A stretch of DNA of 63,004 nucleotides from Chloroflexota bacterium (GTDB lineage: Bacteria > Chloroflexota > Anaerolineae > UBA4142). Under the pieces are notes generated by a model, which was given only the letters and a program-made list of their open reading frames with translations, did not search any database and was not told where the DNA came from. The DNA is taken from assembly GCA_016865935.1 (NCBI GenBank), contig VGOB01000002.1, positions 1 through 63,004 of the forward strand, read 5' to 3'. The translations under genes and the position numbers were made by a program. Position 1 is the stretch's first letter, and every line of letters starts with the position of its first letter. Of the stretch, positions 1-8,566 are shown in pieces.

Positions 1-1073
1 ATTCCGCCCGATACGACCGAATGCCCGCCGAGCAAGATCGGTTGCGGCGTTTCGCGCGCGGCAAACGTCAACGCGCGAATGAACGGATCGGCGATCTCTT
101 CCGCGCGCAGCAAATCGGCATTGAAGCGATCCGACGCGGGTGGGTCAAGTTTGCGATGCGCGAACAAAACGCGCGTGTCCAGGATCGCGGCGTCGCCCAG
201 CCGCGCGAGCGCGGCGAAAAATTCGCGCGCGCCGACCGCGTCCAGAAAATCGCCCAGCAGGGAACGCACCTCGCCGCGCGCGATCCGTCCACTCGCGCGC
301 ATTCCGCGCTCCTCGCTGAAAATGCGCCACTGACAGCGCGTCGCGCGCTCGAGCGTTTGCGCGATCGACGCGGAGACGCGCCCGGCGATCAGCGCGGTGG
401 CGGCGCGGTTACCCAAGACGCGTTTCACTTTTTCGATGCGCGTCCGATCGAGCGGCGCGGCGTCCAGAAACGCGCGCAGATGGTTGCCGACCGCCGGGTG
501 CTGTGCGGTCGTCAGCAAATCCGTGGGCGTATCAATGTCGAGTTGCGTCGCCGCGTTTTTGGCAAGCGGGAGTACGCGCAAATGCGCGCGTTCGCCCAGA
601 CGAAACGCGAGATCGTTGTCCACGGCAGGCGGTTCGATCCGTTCCAGCGCGTCGCCGGGCGACCACGCGGCAAAATCGCACGAGTAGAAATTGTTGGCGA
701 CTAGGGTATTCGGCTCAGCCAGGACTGTATGAATCATCGCGCGCCAATCGTCGGCGCGCATCAGGATGCCGCTGCCACCGCCGATGTAGAGCGGCAGCGC
801 GGCGCGATATTTGCGGACGAGATGGGCGAGGCAATTGCCCCAGTGAAATTCTTCGTCAAGCGGATCGTTTTCGATCTGCGCGCCGAGCGCGCGCGCGGTC
901 GCCGCGAACGATTCACTGCGCGTCGCGACGACGATCGCGCCAATCTCCGGAATCGTCCGAATTTTTTCCAGCGTATCGCGCGCGGCGGCGCATTGCGCGT
1001 CCGCGACGAGTTGCTCGACGTGGCATTCAGCCGTACCTTTGACGAATAAAAAAAGCGTGGCGGTTTGGGTCAC
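1..1073 (-). CDS. Nucleotidyltransferase-like protein, 3' end cut by window edge
   Basis: An open frame runs without a stop from a GTG at 1073 to the left window edge (about 357 codons seen). GGAG lies about nine bases before the GTG. The N-terminal ~180 residues look like a GT-A / MobA- or CofC-type nucleotidyltransferase: a beta-strand start (TLFLFVKG), an 'EIGAIVVATRS' segment, 'IENDPLDEEFHWG', 'LPLYIGGGSGILM' and 'LDIDTPTDLL', which resembles the second acidic motif of that fold. The rest (RIFSEERGMR..., LDTRVLFAHRKL...) is a C-terminal region I do not recognise. The substrate cannot be named. The fold call is moderate; the reading frame is well supported by the lack of stops, while the plus-strand frames over it look like shadows. 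Confidence 0.6.
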   Translation of the reverse strand, partial: MTQTATLFLFVKGTAECHVEQLVADAQCAAARDTLEKIRTIPEIGAIVVATRSESFAATARALGAQIENDPLDEEFHWGNCLAHLVRKYRAALPLYIGGGSGILMRADDWRAMIHTVLAEPNTLVANNFYSCDFAAWSPGDALERIEPPAVDNDLAFRLGERAHLRVLPLAKNAATQLDIDTPTDLLTTAQHPAVGNHLRAFLDAAPLDRTRIEKVKRVLGNRAATALIAGRVSASIAQTLERATRCQWRIFSEERGMRASGRIARGEVRSLLGDFLDAVGAREFFAALARLGDAAILDTRVLFAHRKLDPPASDRFNADLLRAEEIADPFIRALTFAARETPQPILLGGHSVVSGG

Positions 1074-1099
1074 GGGAAACTCCGGTGCAAGTGAGAATG

Positions 1100-1130
1100 A
1101 AAAGGGGCTAGGGGACGCGCCCCTAACCCC
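1100..1130 (-). terminator. Rho-independent terminator after hpf
   Basis: An 11-base stem (GGGGTTAGGGG pairing with CCCCTAGCCCC on the minus strand, one mismatch) with a five-base loop is followed by TTTT on the minus strand. It lies 27 bases beyond the hpf stop. Confidence 0.7.
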
Positions 1131-1156
1131 AGGACATTCTATCGTGTGACGGCGGA

Positions 1157-1696
1157 TTACGTTTCGGGTTCGATCAAGCCATAGTTGCCGTCGGTGCGTC
1201 GGTACAACACGTTGATGTTGCCATGCTCTCGGTTGGCGAAGACGAAAAAGTTGTGTCCCAACAACTCCATTTGCTCGATGGCTTCTTCTTCCGTCATCGG
1301 CGGGGTGTGGAACCGTTTGACGCGGACAATGCGCGGCAGATCGGCTGGCGGCGCGGTTTCGATTTCGGGGAGCGGCGTTTTTTCGCCTTGCGTGCGTCCG
1401 CGCGCGCGGCGTCCTTTGTACCGGTCGATCTGCTTGTACAGTTTCTCCGCGACCGTGTCTACGGCAACGGTGAAATCAGCGGCGCGCTCTTCGCCGCGCA
1501 TAATCGTGCCGTTGGTGCGGAGCGTAACTTGCACGACCTGGCTTTGGTTCGCGTTGCGCGTATTCTCGAGTGCGAGTTCGACGCGCGCCTCCTTCAGCCC
1601 GGGCAGATAGCGATCCAGTTTGCCGATTTTCTTTTCGACGTACTCTTTGAGCCAATCGGACACTTCCAAGTTTTTGCCGTTGATGATCAGTTGCAT
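1157..1696 (-). CDS. hpf: Ribosome hibernation promoting factor, long form
   Basis: A 179-residue protein of the long HPF family, which binds the 30S decoding region and joins ribosomes into inactive 100S dimers when growth slows. The N-terminal domain (about 1-95) has the family pattern: 'MQLIINGKNLEV', 'YVEKKIGKLDRYLPG', 'ARVELALENTRN' and the basic 'DTVAEKLYKQIDRYKGR'. A charged linker leads to the C-terminal dimerisation domain (about 120-179: 'IVRVKRFHTPPMTEEEAIEQMELLGHNF' region, then 'NREHGNINVLYRRTDGNYGLIEP'). ACGGAGGAAGCC before the ATG is a strong ribosome-binding site. The gene is probably a single unit, with a clear terminator downstream and a repeat block separating it from the ComF gene. 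Confidence 0.93.
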   Translation of the reverse strand: MQLIINGKNLEVSDWLKEYVEKKIGKLDRYLPGLKEARVELALENTRNANQSQVVQVTLRTNGTIMRGEERAADFTVAVDTVAEKLYKQIDRYKGRRARGRTQGEKTPLPEIETAPPADLPRIVRVKRFHTPPMTEEEAIEQMELLGHNFFVFANREHGNINVLYRRTDGNYGLIEPET

Positions 1697-1773
1697 GGCT
1701 TCCTCCGTCGCTTGAATTTGGATTCTACAAACTCATGGTCTCGTTGGAGAATGTTAGTGGTGTCACCTCCTTA

Positions 1774-1832
1774 AGGTTTCAGGTTTCAAGTTGCCTGTTT
1801 CAAGTTGAAACCTGAAACCTGTAACCTGAAAC
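1774..1832. repeat. Inverted word-repeat, word GGTTTCAAG
   Basis: Copies of GGTTTCAGG/GGTTTCAAG are followed by the reverse complement (TTGAAACCTGAAACC), giving a foldable block between hpf and the ComF gene. Confidence 0.75.
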
Positions 1833-1848
1833 TCGGGATGTAATTGCA

Positions 1849-2547
1849 TTAGCGGGCGACGGCTAAACCCCACACGGATTGCGCGCCGTGCGCGTACAGC
1901 GCGGCGCCGCACGCGTCCATCGTCGCGCCGGTCGTGCACACATCGTCCAGCAGCAGAATCCGCGCCCCGCGCACCTGCGGCGACGCGACGAATGCATCGC
2001 GCACGTTTTCGCGCCGTCCCACCGCGTCGAGTTCGGTTTGCGAGCGCGTGGCGCGTGTGCGCGTCAACGCGTCAGGGTGCACCGGCAAATGGTGCCGCGC
2101 GCTCAGGGCATTGGCAAGGAGCGCGGACTGATTGTAGCCGCGCGTGTTTTCGCGTTCGGTGTGCAGGGGCACGGCGATAATTGTATCCACGGGGAGCGGA
2201 AAGGTCAAGAGGTAGGTGTGGAGCATCGTTCCAAAGTGATCAGCCAGTTCGAGGCGGTGGGAGTACTTGAACGCGTGAATCGCGTCGCGCAGCGCCCCAT
2301 CGAAAAACGCGACCGCGCGCGTTCCATCAATCCCGATGGGTAATTTCGCGCAGTACGGGCAGTGCGGCGACGCCAGCGGTCTGCCGCAACGTTGACACAA
2401 CGGCGGCAGGATGTTTTCAAAGCGGGCGGCACAGGTCGCGCACAGCCAGGGTCCCGTGCGTCGGCAGACGGCGCAGCGCGGGGGAAATATGAAATCGAGT
2501 AGCGCGTTTCGCAGAGCCGCGCCATTGCGGGCGAGTCGCGCGAGCAT
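1849..2547 (-). CDS. ComF-family phosphoribosyltransferase-like protein
   Basis: A 232-residue ComF family member. The N-terminus holds a zinc-ribbon-like cysteine set (CAVC, CATC, CQRCGRP, CPYC). The C-terminus holds the type I phosphoribosyltransferase fold with the PRPP-binding signature 'ARILLLDDVCTTGATM' and the upstream 'IIAVPLHTERENTRGYNQSALLA' segment. In competent bacteria ComF helps DNA uptake through pili; elsewhere its reaction is unknown. GGAGGACT before the ATG supports this start. It follows the DUF192 gene by 15 bases at the end of the Tad operon, so co-transcription with the pilus genes is likely. Whether it serves DNA uptake here is an inference only. Confidence 0.88.
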   Translation of the reverse strand: MLARLARNGAALRNALLDFIFPPRCAVCRRTGPWLCATCAARFENILPPLCQRCGRPLASPHCPYCAKLPIGIDGTRAVAFFDGALRDAIHAFKYSHRLELADHFGTMLHTYLLTFPLPVDTIIAVPLHTERENTRGYNQSALLANALSARHHLPVHPDALTRTRATRSQTELDAVGRRENVRDAFVASPQVRGARILLLDDVCTTGATMDACGAALYAHGAQSVWGLAVAR

Positions 2548-2562
2548 AGTCCTCCGAAAAAG

Positions 2563-2925
2563 TTACGTGATTTCCAATTCGATCAGATCGCCGATCGCCG
2601 TGTTTGTTTGCGCGATAACTCCGGCGGGGAGTTCCAACACATCCACGGCGCGTGAAACGAACGGGCTGGCGCGCCACGGCGGCATCGCCGGGATCAGATG
2701 GACGACGCGTCCGGCGCGATCCAGGAACAACACGTCTATCGCAAACGACATTCCAATCGTGTGAATCGCGTTTTCGCCGCGCAACAACAATCCTTCGCCG
2801 GGTTGGAGCGGCGCGTGTCCCAGCAAGCCGCGCAAGCGCGTCCACCAACTTGCGGCGACGGCGCCGTGGGTGACCAGGGGCGCGTGGCGCGTGCGATTGT
2901 GCGCGCGTAATTTATTTGATGCCAA
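2563..2925 (-). CDS. DUF192 family protein
   Basis: A small DUF192 protein (about 120 residues) with the family core: 'WTRLRGLLGHAPLQPGEGLLL', 'AIHTIGMSFAIDVLFLD' and 'VLELPAGVIAQ'. The function of this family is not established. No ATG or GTG is available near the expected start; a TTG at 2925 overlaps the end of tadC by 14 bases, which is plausible because tadC's GGCGGCGGC end could act as a weak ribosome-binding site. The start is therefore uncertain. The tight packing between tadC and the ComF gene places it in the Tad operon. Confidence 0.85.
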   Translation of the reverse strand: MASNKLRAHNRTRHAPLVTHGAVAASWWTRLRGLLGHAPLQPGEGLLLRGENAIHTIGMSFAIDVLFLDRAGRVVHLIPAMPPWRASPFVSRAVDVLELPAGVIAQTNTAIGDLIELEIT

Positions 2926-3832
2926 AGCCGCCGCCCGTCGTGAATTGCAACACCGCCGGACCCAGCAACACGATCAGGATCGAGGGAAAGACCAGGAAGA
3001 CGAGCGGGATCACCATTTTGACCGGCGCTTGGTTGGCCAGTTCTTCGGCGCGTTGCCGGCGTTTGACGCGCATTTGCTCGGATTGGATGCGGAGCACTTT
3101 GGAGAGACTGACGCCCAGTTGATCGGCTTGGATGACGGCGGCGATAAAGTTCGTCATATCCGGCACGTCGCACCGATTCGCCATATCGCGCAGCGCCTCG
3201 CGGCGAATTTTGCCGAGCCGCACTTCGGCGGCGGCGCGTCCGAAGGCGCGGCTCAGTTCATTGTCCGCCTTCTCGACGACTTTCGCCATTGCCGCGTCGA
3301 ACCCGAGTCCGGCTTCCACGCTGATCGTCAGCAAGTCGAGCGCGTCGGGCAGGGCGCGTTGAATATCGTGCTGGCGCGTGCGAATTTTCGAAGTCAGCCA
3401 AAATGCCGGCAGGTAAAACCCCAGCACGAGCCCAAAGCCCCAAAAGAGAAAATTTTGCGGCGGCGGGGTCCGCAAGATCATCGTCAGGATCAACACGATG
3501 ACGACGGTGACAAGCGCGGAGATCCCGCGCACGCCCAGGAAATCTGCCGCGCCCCAATGGTTGGGATTGCCTGCCAGTTCGAGTTGGCGTTTGAGGTTTT
3601 CGATATTGCGTTGCGGCGTAAAACGGTTGACCACATTGGCGGCGCCGCGAATCAGCGGCAGCGCGACGCGTTCGCTGAAGGGCATACGCATTTCCATTTC
3701 GGCGAGCGTGCGCGGGCGCGAGCCGTATGTTTGCAGGCGTTCTTGTTCGCGGCTGGGTTGCGAAGGAATGCTCAAGCCGATGAAAATCAGAATGACGCTC
3801 AAGCCGAGCAACAGGGAGGCGATCAGTTCCAT
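2912..3832 (-). CDS. tadC: TadC-like type II/IV secretion inner-membrane platform protein
   Basis: A 306-residue T2SS-F domain protein. It has two N-terminal hydrophobic regions (about 1-22 and 105-150, the second containing the 'GALVTVVIVLILTMI'-like segment), the cytoplasmic F-domain ('QRALPDALDLLTISVEAGLGFDAAMAKV', 'RCDVPDMTNFIAAVIQADQLG', 'LRIQSEQMRVKRRQRAEE') and C-terminal membrane helices. With TadB it forms the membrane platform on which the TadA ATPase drives Flp pilus assembly. GGAG precedes the ATG. Upstream is tadB (15-base gap); downstream the DUF192 gene overlaps it. Confidence 0.9.
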   Translation of the reverse strand: MELIASLLLGLSVILIFIGLSIPSQPSREQERLQTYGSRPRTLAEMEMRMPFSERVALPLIRGAANVVNRFTPQRNIENLKRQLELAGNPNHWGAADFLGVRGISALVTVVIVLILTMILRTPPPQNFLFWGFGLVLGFYLPAFWLTSKIRTRQHDIQRALPDALDLLTISVEAGLGFDAAMAKVVEKADNELSRAFGRAAAEVRLGKIRREALRDMANRCDVPDMTNFIAAVIQADQLGVSLSKVLRIQSEQMRVKRRQRAEELANQAPVKMVIPLVFLVFPSILIVLLGPAVLQFTTGGGFGIK

Positions 3833-3847
3833 AGTCTGCTCCGTTCT

Positions 3848-4801
3848 CTACACCTCGATATTGGTGATCCGCCGGATGATGAGATAGCCCGCGACGATCA
3901 TTACGCCGCCGGTGATCAGCATGATAATCCCGCAGACTTCTTCGAACATCCGCCCGATATAAGTCGGGTTGATCATAAACATCACGACGCCGAGGATGAA
4001 GGGCAACAGCGAAATGACATAGCCGGAAAAGCGTTGCTGCGCGGTCATCGCGCGAATCTGTCCTTTGATGCGCACGCGTTCGCGGATCGTGTGGGAGATC
4101 GTATCGAGAATCTCGGCGAGGTTGCCGCCGACTTCGTGCTGAATGTTGATCGCGGTGATCACCAGATCGAGATCGTCGCTGCGAATGCGCTGGAGCATAT
4201 GCGCCAGCGCTTCTTCAATCGTCAAGCCCAAGCCAATCTCGCGGACGACGCGCGCGAATTCGACCGACATAGGCGCGGGCAATTCGCGCGAGACGGTTTC
4301 CATTGATTGCAACAAACTATACCCGGAGCGCAGGGAGTTGGCGAGCAGGATCAACGTATCGCCCAGTTGGTTGTTGAAGGCATTCAGGCGGCGTCCTTGC
4401 AAGTGGCGGACCCAGAGGCGCGGCGCGTAAAAACCCAGAATGCCGCCCAGCATGCTAAACAGGAGATTGCCGCGTCCCAGAATGAATACGAGCGCAAAAC
4501 CGGCGACGATGGCGACGAGGTTGAGTCCGATGAATTCGGCGGGAGTGAATTTCAGATCGGCGCGCGCCAGTTCCGCCGCGATTTTTTGCGCGGTGTTGCC
4601 GCCCAGCGCGCGATCCAAGCCGCGTAACCCGGTGCGGCGCTCCGTTTGCATTTCTTCGGTCTGGGCGGCGACGCGCGTGGCATAGCGATCCAGGCGCGAT
4701 TCGATGTCGCCGGTCTGCGCGCTGAGAACGCGTTCCAAGCCGAAGAAGAACAGAAAGACAGCCAGGAACGCAATCCCGCTGAGAATAAGGGGTGAATCCA
4801 T
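3848..4801 (-). CDS. tadB: TadB-like pilus platform protein
   Basis: A 317-residue T2SS-F family protein paired with TadC. It has an N-terminal helix (about 5-22), a cytoplasmic part ('RLDRYATRVAAQTEEMQ'), a double helix around 90-125 ('IVAGFALVFILGRGNLLFSM'), the F-domain ('QLGDTLILLANSLRSGYSLLQSM', 'IRSDDLDLVITAINIQHEVGGNLAEIL') and two C-terminal helices. AGGAGCCATTT before the ATG supports the start. It lies nine bases after tadA in the same operon. TadB and TadC form the hetero-platform of Tad machines. Confidence 0.9.
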   Translation of the reverse strand: MDSPLILSGIAFLAVFLFFFGLERVLSAQTGDIESRLDRYATRVAAQTEEMQTERRTGLRGLDRALGGNTAQKIAAELARADLKFTPAEFIGLNLVAIVAGFALVFILGRGNLLFSMLGGILGFYAPRLWVRHLQGRRLNAFNNQLGDTLILLANSLRSGYSLLQSMETVSRELPAPMSVEFARVVREIGLGLTIEEALAHMLQRIRSDDLDLVITAINIQHEVGGNLAEILDTISHTIRERVRIKGQIRAMTAQQRFSGYVISLLPFILGVVMFMINPTYIGRMFEEVCGIIMLITGGVMIVAGYLIIRRITNIEV

Positions 4802-4810
4802 AAATGGCTC

Positions 4811-6202
4811 CTACGCAAACAACCGCGCGTCCACGCCGAAGATTTGCGGCGGCAGGAAAATATTGGCGGCTTCGATCTTTTCCATAAACTTGGGGCGAAT
4901 GCCGGTCGGTTTGAGTTTGCCCAGGATTTGCCCGTCCTTCACTCCGGCGTGTTCGAACTTGAAAATTTCCTGCGTGACGATCACATCGCCTTCCATCCCT
5001 TGCACTTCGGTCACTTCGGTGACCTTGCGCGTGCCATCGCGCATCCGCGCGATCTGGATGATCAGATCAATCGCGCCGGCGATTTGTTCGCGGATCGCGC
5101 GCAAGGGCAAGTCCACGCCCGCCATCAGCACCATCGTCTCAAGACGGTGAATGCCATCGCGCGGAGTGTTGGCGTGCACGGTCGTCATCGAGCCTTCGTG
5201 CCCGGTGTTCATCGCTTGCAACATATCCAGCGCTTCGCCCGCGCGGCACTCGCCGACGATGATGCGGTCGGGGCGCATCCGCAGCGCGTTGACGACGAGG
5301 TCGCGCATCGTCACTTCGCCGCGCCCTTCGATGTTGGGCGGGCGCGATTCCAAGCCGATGACGTGCTCCTGGCGCAGCTGCAATTCCGCCGCGTTTTCGA
5401 TCGTGAGGATGCGCTCGCCGTTCGGAATGAAACTGGAGAGAATGTTCAACGTGGTCGTCTTGCCGGAGCCGGTGCCGCCGGAAATGACGATGTTCAATTT
5501 CGCTTCCACACACGCCTTGCAAAATTCGATGAACTCGGTCGAAAAAGTGCCGCGCTTGACCAGGTCGTCAATCGTAAAGGGTTTCTTGGCGAATTTACGA
5601 ATCGTGATCGTGGGACCGGCTAGGGCGAGCGGCGGGATGATGATGTTCACGCGCGAGCCATCGAGCAGGCGCGCGTCCACGTAGGGCTGACCTTCGTCCA
5701 CGCGGCGACCCAGGGGCGAGACGATCCGGTCAATGATGCGCGAGACGTGCGCTTCGGTTTCGAACGTCGCCGGAACTTTTTCGATCTTGCCGTGCCGTTC
5801 GATGTAGATGTTGCGCGGACCGTTGACCATAATTTCGTCAATCGTCGGATCGTCCAACAGTTTTTCGAGCGGACCCAAGCCCAGCACTTCGGCGACGACT
5901 TCTTCGAACAGGCGCATCCGTTCCGCGCGCGCCAGCACCACTTCTTCCTGCGCGAGAAACACATCGAACATTTCTTGAATTTTCCCGCGCACCTGATCTT
6001 GCTTGGAGAGATCGAGTTTGGGGTCCAGATCAGCGACGATTTTTTGCTGGAGGCGCACTTTGAGATCGGCGTATGTATCGTGCGGCGGCGCGGGCGGTTG
6101 GCGGCGGCGCAACTCGTCCGGCGTTGCCGTGGGCGCAGTCGGCGTGGTTGGAATATTGGGTTGAGGCGGAGTGGTTTTTTCGATGCGTTTGAGAAGGGAC
6201 AT
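4811..6202 (-). CDS. tadA: TadA/CpaF secretion ATPase
   Basis: A 463-residue CpaF/TadA hexameric ATPase that powers Flp pilin polymerisation on the cytoplasmic face of the membrane. It has a Pro-rich N-terminus (about 10-40), an N-terminal domain ('LGPLEKLLDDPTIDEIMVNG', 'IYIERHGKI'), Walker A 'GGTGSGKTT' near residue 243, the Asp box, and Walker B/His box ('RPDRIIVGECRAGEALDM', 'NTGHEGSMTTVHANTP'). All key residues are visible and the length is typical. It is the third gene from the promoter, between tadZ and tadB. Confidence 0.95.
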   Translation of the reverse strand: MSLLKRIEKTTPPQPNIPTTPTAPTATPDELRRRQPPAPPHDTYADLKVRLQQKIVADLDPKLDLSKQDQVRGKIQEMFDVFLAQEEVVLARAERMRLFEEVVAEVLGLGPLEKLLDDPTIDEIMVNGPRNIYIERHGKIEKVPATFETEAHVSRIIDRIVSPLGRRVDEGQPYVDARLLDGSRVNIIIPPLALAGPTITIRKFAKKPFTIDDLVKRGTFSTEFIEFCKACVEAKLNIVISGGTGSGKTTTLNILSSFIPNGERILTIENAAELQLRQEHVIGLESRPPNIEGRGEVTMRDLVVNALRMRPDRIIVGECRAGEALDMLQAMNTGHEGSMTTVHANTPRDGIHRLETMVLMAGVDLPLRAIREQIAGAIDLIIQIARMRDGTRKVTEVTEVQGMEGDVIVTQEIFKFEHAGVKDGQILGKLKPTGIRPKFMEKIEAANIFLPPQIFGVDARLFA

Positions 6203-6250
6203 ACGCGCTCGCTTTCAAGTCACGCGTCGGACCAAGGGTCCTACGCCGGA

Positions 6251-7504
6251 TCATTTCTTTTTCGCCGCGGCTTTGTCTGGCGCGGCGGATTCCTTGTCGG
6301 GTTGCGCGCGGCGCAAGACGAGCCGCGCAAGATCGTAAATCTTTTGCGACAAGGGAAGATTTTTTTGCAACATCACAAAGGGTGTGCCGCGATTGATGGC
6401 GATGGTGGTGGAGCGTTCGTCTTTGGGCAGGGCAAGACTGACGGGATGTTTGACGCTCGCTTCGATGTCGCGGGCGCTGATGCCGCTGCGCCCGTCTTCT
6501 TTGTTCAAGACGAACAGCGTCTTGTCGGGCGGATACCCCAATTGCTCGGTCAATTCGAAAAAGAGTTTCGAGTTCTTGATGGACGGAATATCGGTGGTGG
6601 CGATCAGCAAAATCAGATCGGCGTGATCGAGAAAGAACACGGTGGATTCTTGGAACGATTTCCACAAGTCAATGATCACAAAATCGTACGACTTGTCGAG
6701 CAGTTCCATAATGCGTTTGAGATGTTCGAGTTTGACCAGTTCGGCAAGCTCAGGGCGCGAGGGCGCGAGCAGGACTTTGAGCGCGCTACTGTGCGCCGCC
6801 AGCGTGCCGTCTAACACTTCTTCGTCAATGTCGGTTTTGCCGCTGGCGAGATCGGCAATCGTGCGATTGCTGGGCAGGTTGAGCAGGACGCCGACATCGC
6901 CGAATTCCAGGTTCGCGTCCACGAGCGCGATGCGCGCTTTGGTTTCTTCGCGCAAGGCGACGGCCAGGTTGACCGCGATGGTGGTGGCGCCACTGCCGCC
7001 CTTGCTGCCCAGGATCGCGATCACTTTGCCGCCGCGCGGCGGCGGAGTCGGCGCGGCAGTCGTTGGCGCGGTGGGGGGCGGCGGCGCGGCGGCGCGGCGC
7101 GTGGCGGCGAATTGATAGACGCGATGGATGCTGGTGACGAGTTCTTCGCCCGAAAACGGCTTGATCAAAAACTCGCGCGCGCCCGCCAGCATCGAACGGC
7201 GCAAGTAATCCGATTCGCCCTGCACGGACATCATCACGACTTGCACGTTCGGCGCTTGCGCGGAGAGGGCTTCGCTCGCGGCGATGCCATCCATCTCCGG
7301 CATATTGATGTCCATCAAGACGACATCGGGCTGTAACTTGACAGCAAGCTCGACGCCTTCGCGTCCATTCGACGCGGTCCCGACGACTTCGATATCCTTT
7401 TCAAAGTAGAGCAGTTTTCTGACGTTTTCGCGCGTCTCGACGATATCGTCTACGATCAGGATGCGGATTTTCCCGGCGGGGCTGGATGGGTTGGTGGCAG
7501 ACAT
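6251..7504 (-). CDS. tadZ: TadZ/CpaE: response-regulator receiver fused to ParA-like ATPase
   Basis: A 417-residue two-domain localisation factor for the Tad machine. The N-terminal receiver domain (about 12-125) keeps a full phosphoacceptor set: acidic pair D19/D20, phospho-acceptor D65 in 'LMDINMPEMDG' and K115 in 'FLIKPF'. Many CpaE/TadZ proteins have lost these residues, so this one may respond to phosphorylation. A Pro/Ala linker (about 138-157) joins a MinD/ParA-type ATPase with the deviant Walker A 'KGGSGATT' near 168, 'ALVDANLEFGDVGVLLNLP' and a C-terminal Lys/Ala tail. Candidate partner kinases lie in the same window (15670-16725, 17584-18258) but the link is inference. Confidence 0.92.
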   Translation of the reverse strand: MSATNPSSPAGKIRILIVDDIVETRENVRKLLYFEKDIEVVGTASNGREGVELAVKLQPDVVLMDINMPEMDGIAASEALSAQAPNVQVVMMSVQGESDYLRRSMLAGAREFLIKPFSGEELVTSIHRVYQFAATRRAAAPPPPTAPTTAAPTPPPRGGKVIAILGSKGGSGATTIAVNLAVALREETKARIALVDANLEFGDVGVLLNLPSNRTIADLASGKTDIDEEVLDGTLAAHSSALKVLLAPSRPELAELVKLEHLKRIMELLDKSYDFVIIDLWKSFQESTVFFLDHADLILLIATTDIPSIKNSKLFFELTEQLGYPPDKTLFVLNKEDGRSGISARDIEASVKHPVSLALPKDERSTTIAINRGTPFVMLQKNLPLSQKIYDLARLVLRRAQPDKESAAPDKAAAKKK

Positions 7505-7540
7505 CTACACCTTTGTCAAGTAATCCACTGCGCGCGCAAC

Positions 7541-8350
7541 TCAGCGTCCCTGCGAAGTCAAGGGCGGGGTGAGATTGAACTTGAATCGCTTGTTGAGGTA
7601 CTGCAAAGTGACCGGTTCCAGATCTACGGTTTTATGATCGCCGGCGCGCCGCAAGACGAGATCGATCTGTCCCTGTTCGCGCGCGCTTTTCAAAGCCAGC
7701 GCGTCTTGGCGATCCACCGCAAAGGTGAGGATACCGGCTTGCGCCGCGGCTTGGCTTCCTTCGCCTCCACTGGACCACGCGCCGACCTGAAGGATCAACA
7801 CATCTTGCAACATCATTTGAGTGACCGGCAGACCCTCTAACCCGGTGCAGGGTTTGGCAGGCGGACAAGTCGGCAAGGACGCCGAGTCCAGGGTCAGCAA
7901 GAGATCGACATAGTCGCCGGGTTGCAACGCGTTGCCCACGCCCGTGATTTCGCTGATGCCGAATGCGATCGCGACTTTGCCTTCGGGGATGACAAAGGCG
8001 GCATTGGAACGCGTGCCGATTTCTCCGGCTTTTTTCTTGTCAATGATCATCGGGGGCAGGATGATCTGCCCGGGGAAAATAGGTTGAATCGCCAGCATTC
8101 CAACCACCTTGCTGGTTTCACTAAAGATTTCACCGGGAGGCAGCGCGGTTTCGGGCCACTCTTTGATGCCTACGGCATCCGGTCCAATGATCGAACGATC
8201 CGTGATGGGTTGAAGCGCCACCACCACTTGCTTGGTTGGAATTTGGCGCCCTTGCTCGACGGCGCTGCTGAGAACGAGAAACGTGCCAACCGCCGTGATG
8301 GCGCCGAGCAACAAGCCAAGTACTACTAGAATTCTTCCGCCACGTCGCAT
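7541..8350 (-). CDS. cpaB: CpaB/RcpC-type pilus assembly protein
   Basis: A 269-residue CpaB-family protein, first gene of the Tad machinery operon. An N-terminal transmembrane helix (about 7-28, 'ILVVLGLLLGAITAVGTFLVL') is followed by a SAF domain ('VVVALQPITDRSIIGPDAVG', 'LPPGEIFSE', 'GMLAIQPIFPGQIIL') and the RcpC/CpaB core ('VIPEGKVAIAFGISEITGVG', 'LQPGDYVDLLLTLD'). In diderms CpaB works with the RcpA/CpaC secretin; no secretin gene is visible here, which fits a single-membrane cell. GAAAGGAGACTT gives a good ribosome-binding site. The promoter at 8402-8430 lies just upstream. Confidence 0.88.
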   Translation of the reverse strand: MRRGGRILVVLGLLLGAITAVGTFLVLSSAVEQGRQIPTKQVVVALQPITDRSIIGPDAVGIKEWPETALPPGEIFSETSKVVGMLAIQPIFPGQIILPPMIIDKKKAGEIGTRSNAAFVIPEGKVAIAFGISEITGVGNALQPGDYVDLLLTLDSASLPTCPPAKPCTGLEGLPVTQMMLQDVLILQVGAWSSGGEGSQAAAQAGILTFAVDRQDALALKSAREQGQIDLVLRRAGDHKTVDLEPVTLQYLNKRFKFNLTPPLTSQGR

Positions 8351-8401
8351 AAGTCTCCTTTCTCTGGTTGCTGGCAGGTATCAAACGCGAATCCCAAAGC
8401 C

Positions 8402-8430
8402 ATTCTACTCCGAATTTGCGAAATTGACAA
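8402..8430 (-). promoter_or_regulatory. Sigma70-type promoter of the Tad machinery operon
   Basis: On the minus strand, TTGTCA, a 17-base spacer and TAGAAT lie about 50 bases before cpaB. Confidence 0.7.
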
Positions 8431-8460
8431 GAGAGCAAAAAATCAGGCAAAAAATCTTAC

Positions 8461-8489
8461 TTGACAGTCAACCGATTTTGGCGTACACT
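8461..8489 (+). promoter_or_regulatory. Sigma70-type promoter of the LPSTG protein gene
   Basis: TTGACA, a 17-base spacer and TACACT lie upstream of the plus-strand gene at 8567, divergent from the cpaB promoter; the two -35 boxes are about 30 bases apart. Confidence 0.7.
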
Positions 8490-8566
8490 GAGACCGGCAA
8501 ACGGAACAATGCGATCAGTCGAAAACCATTAGGTTTGAAATAGTTTTGCGTCAAAGGAGCCGAGTC

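Noticed and set aside
2870-4306. 478-codon plus-strand frame
   Set aside because: It lies fully antisense to tadC and tadB, whose motifs are clear; His/Asp/Arg-rich composition with no recognisable domain.
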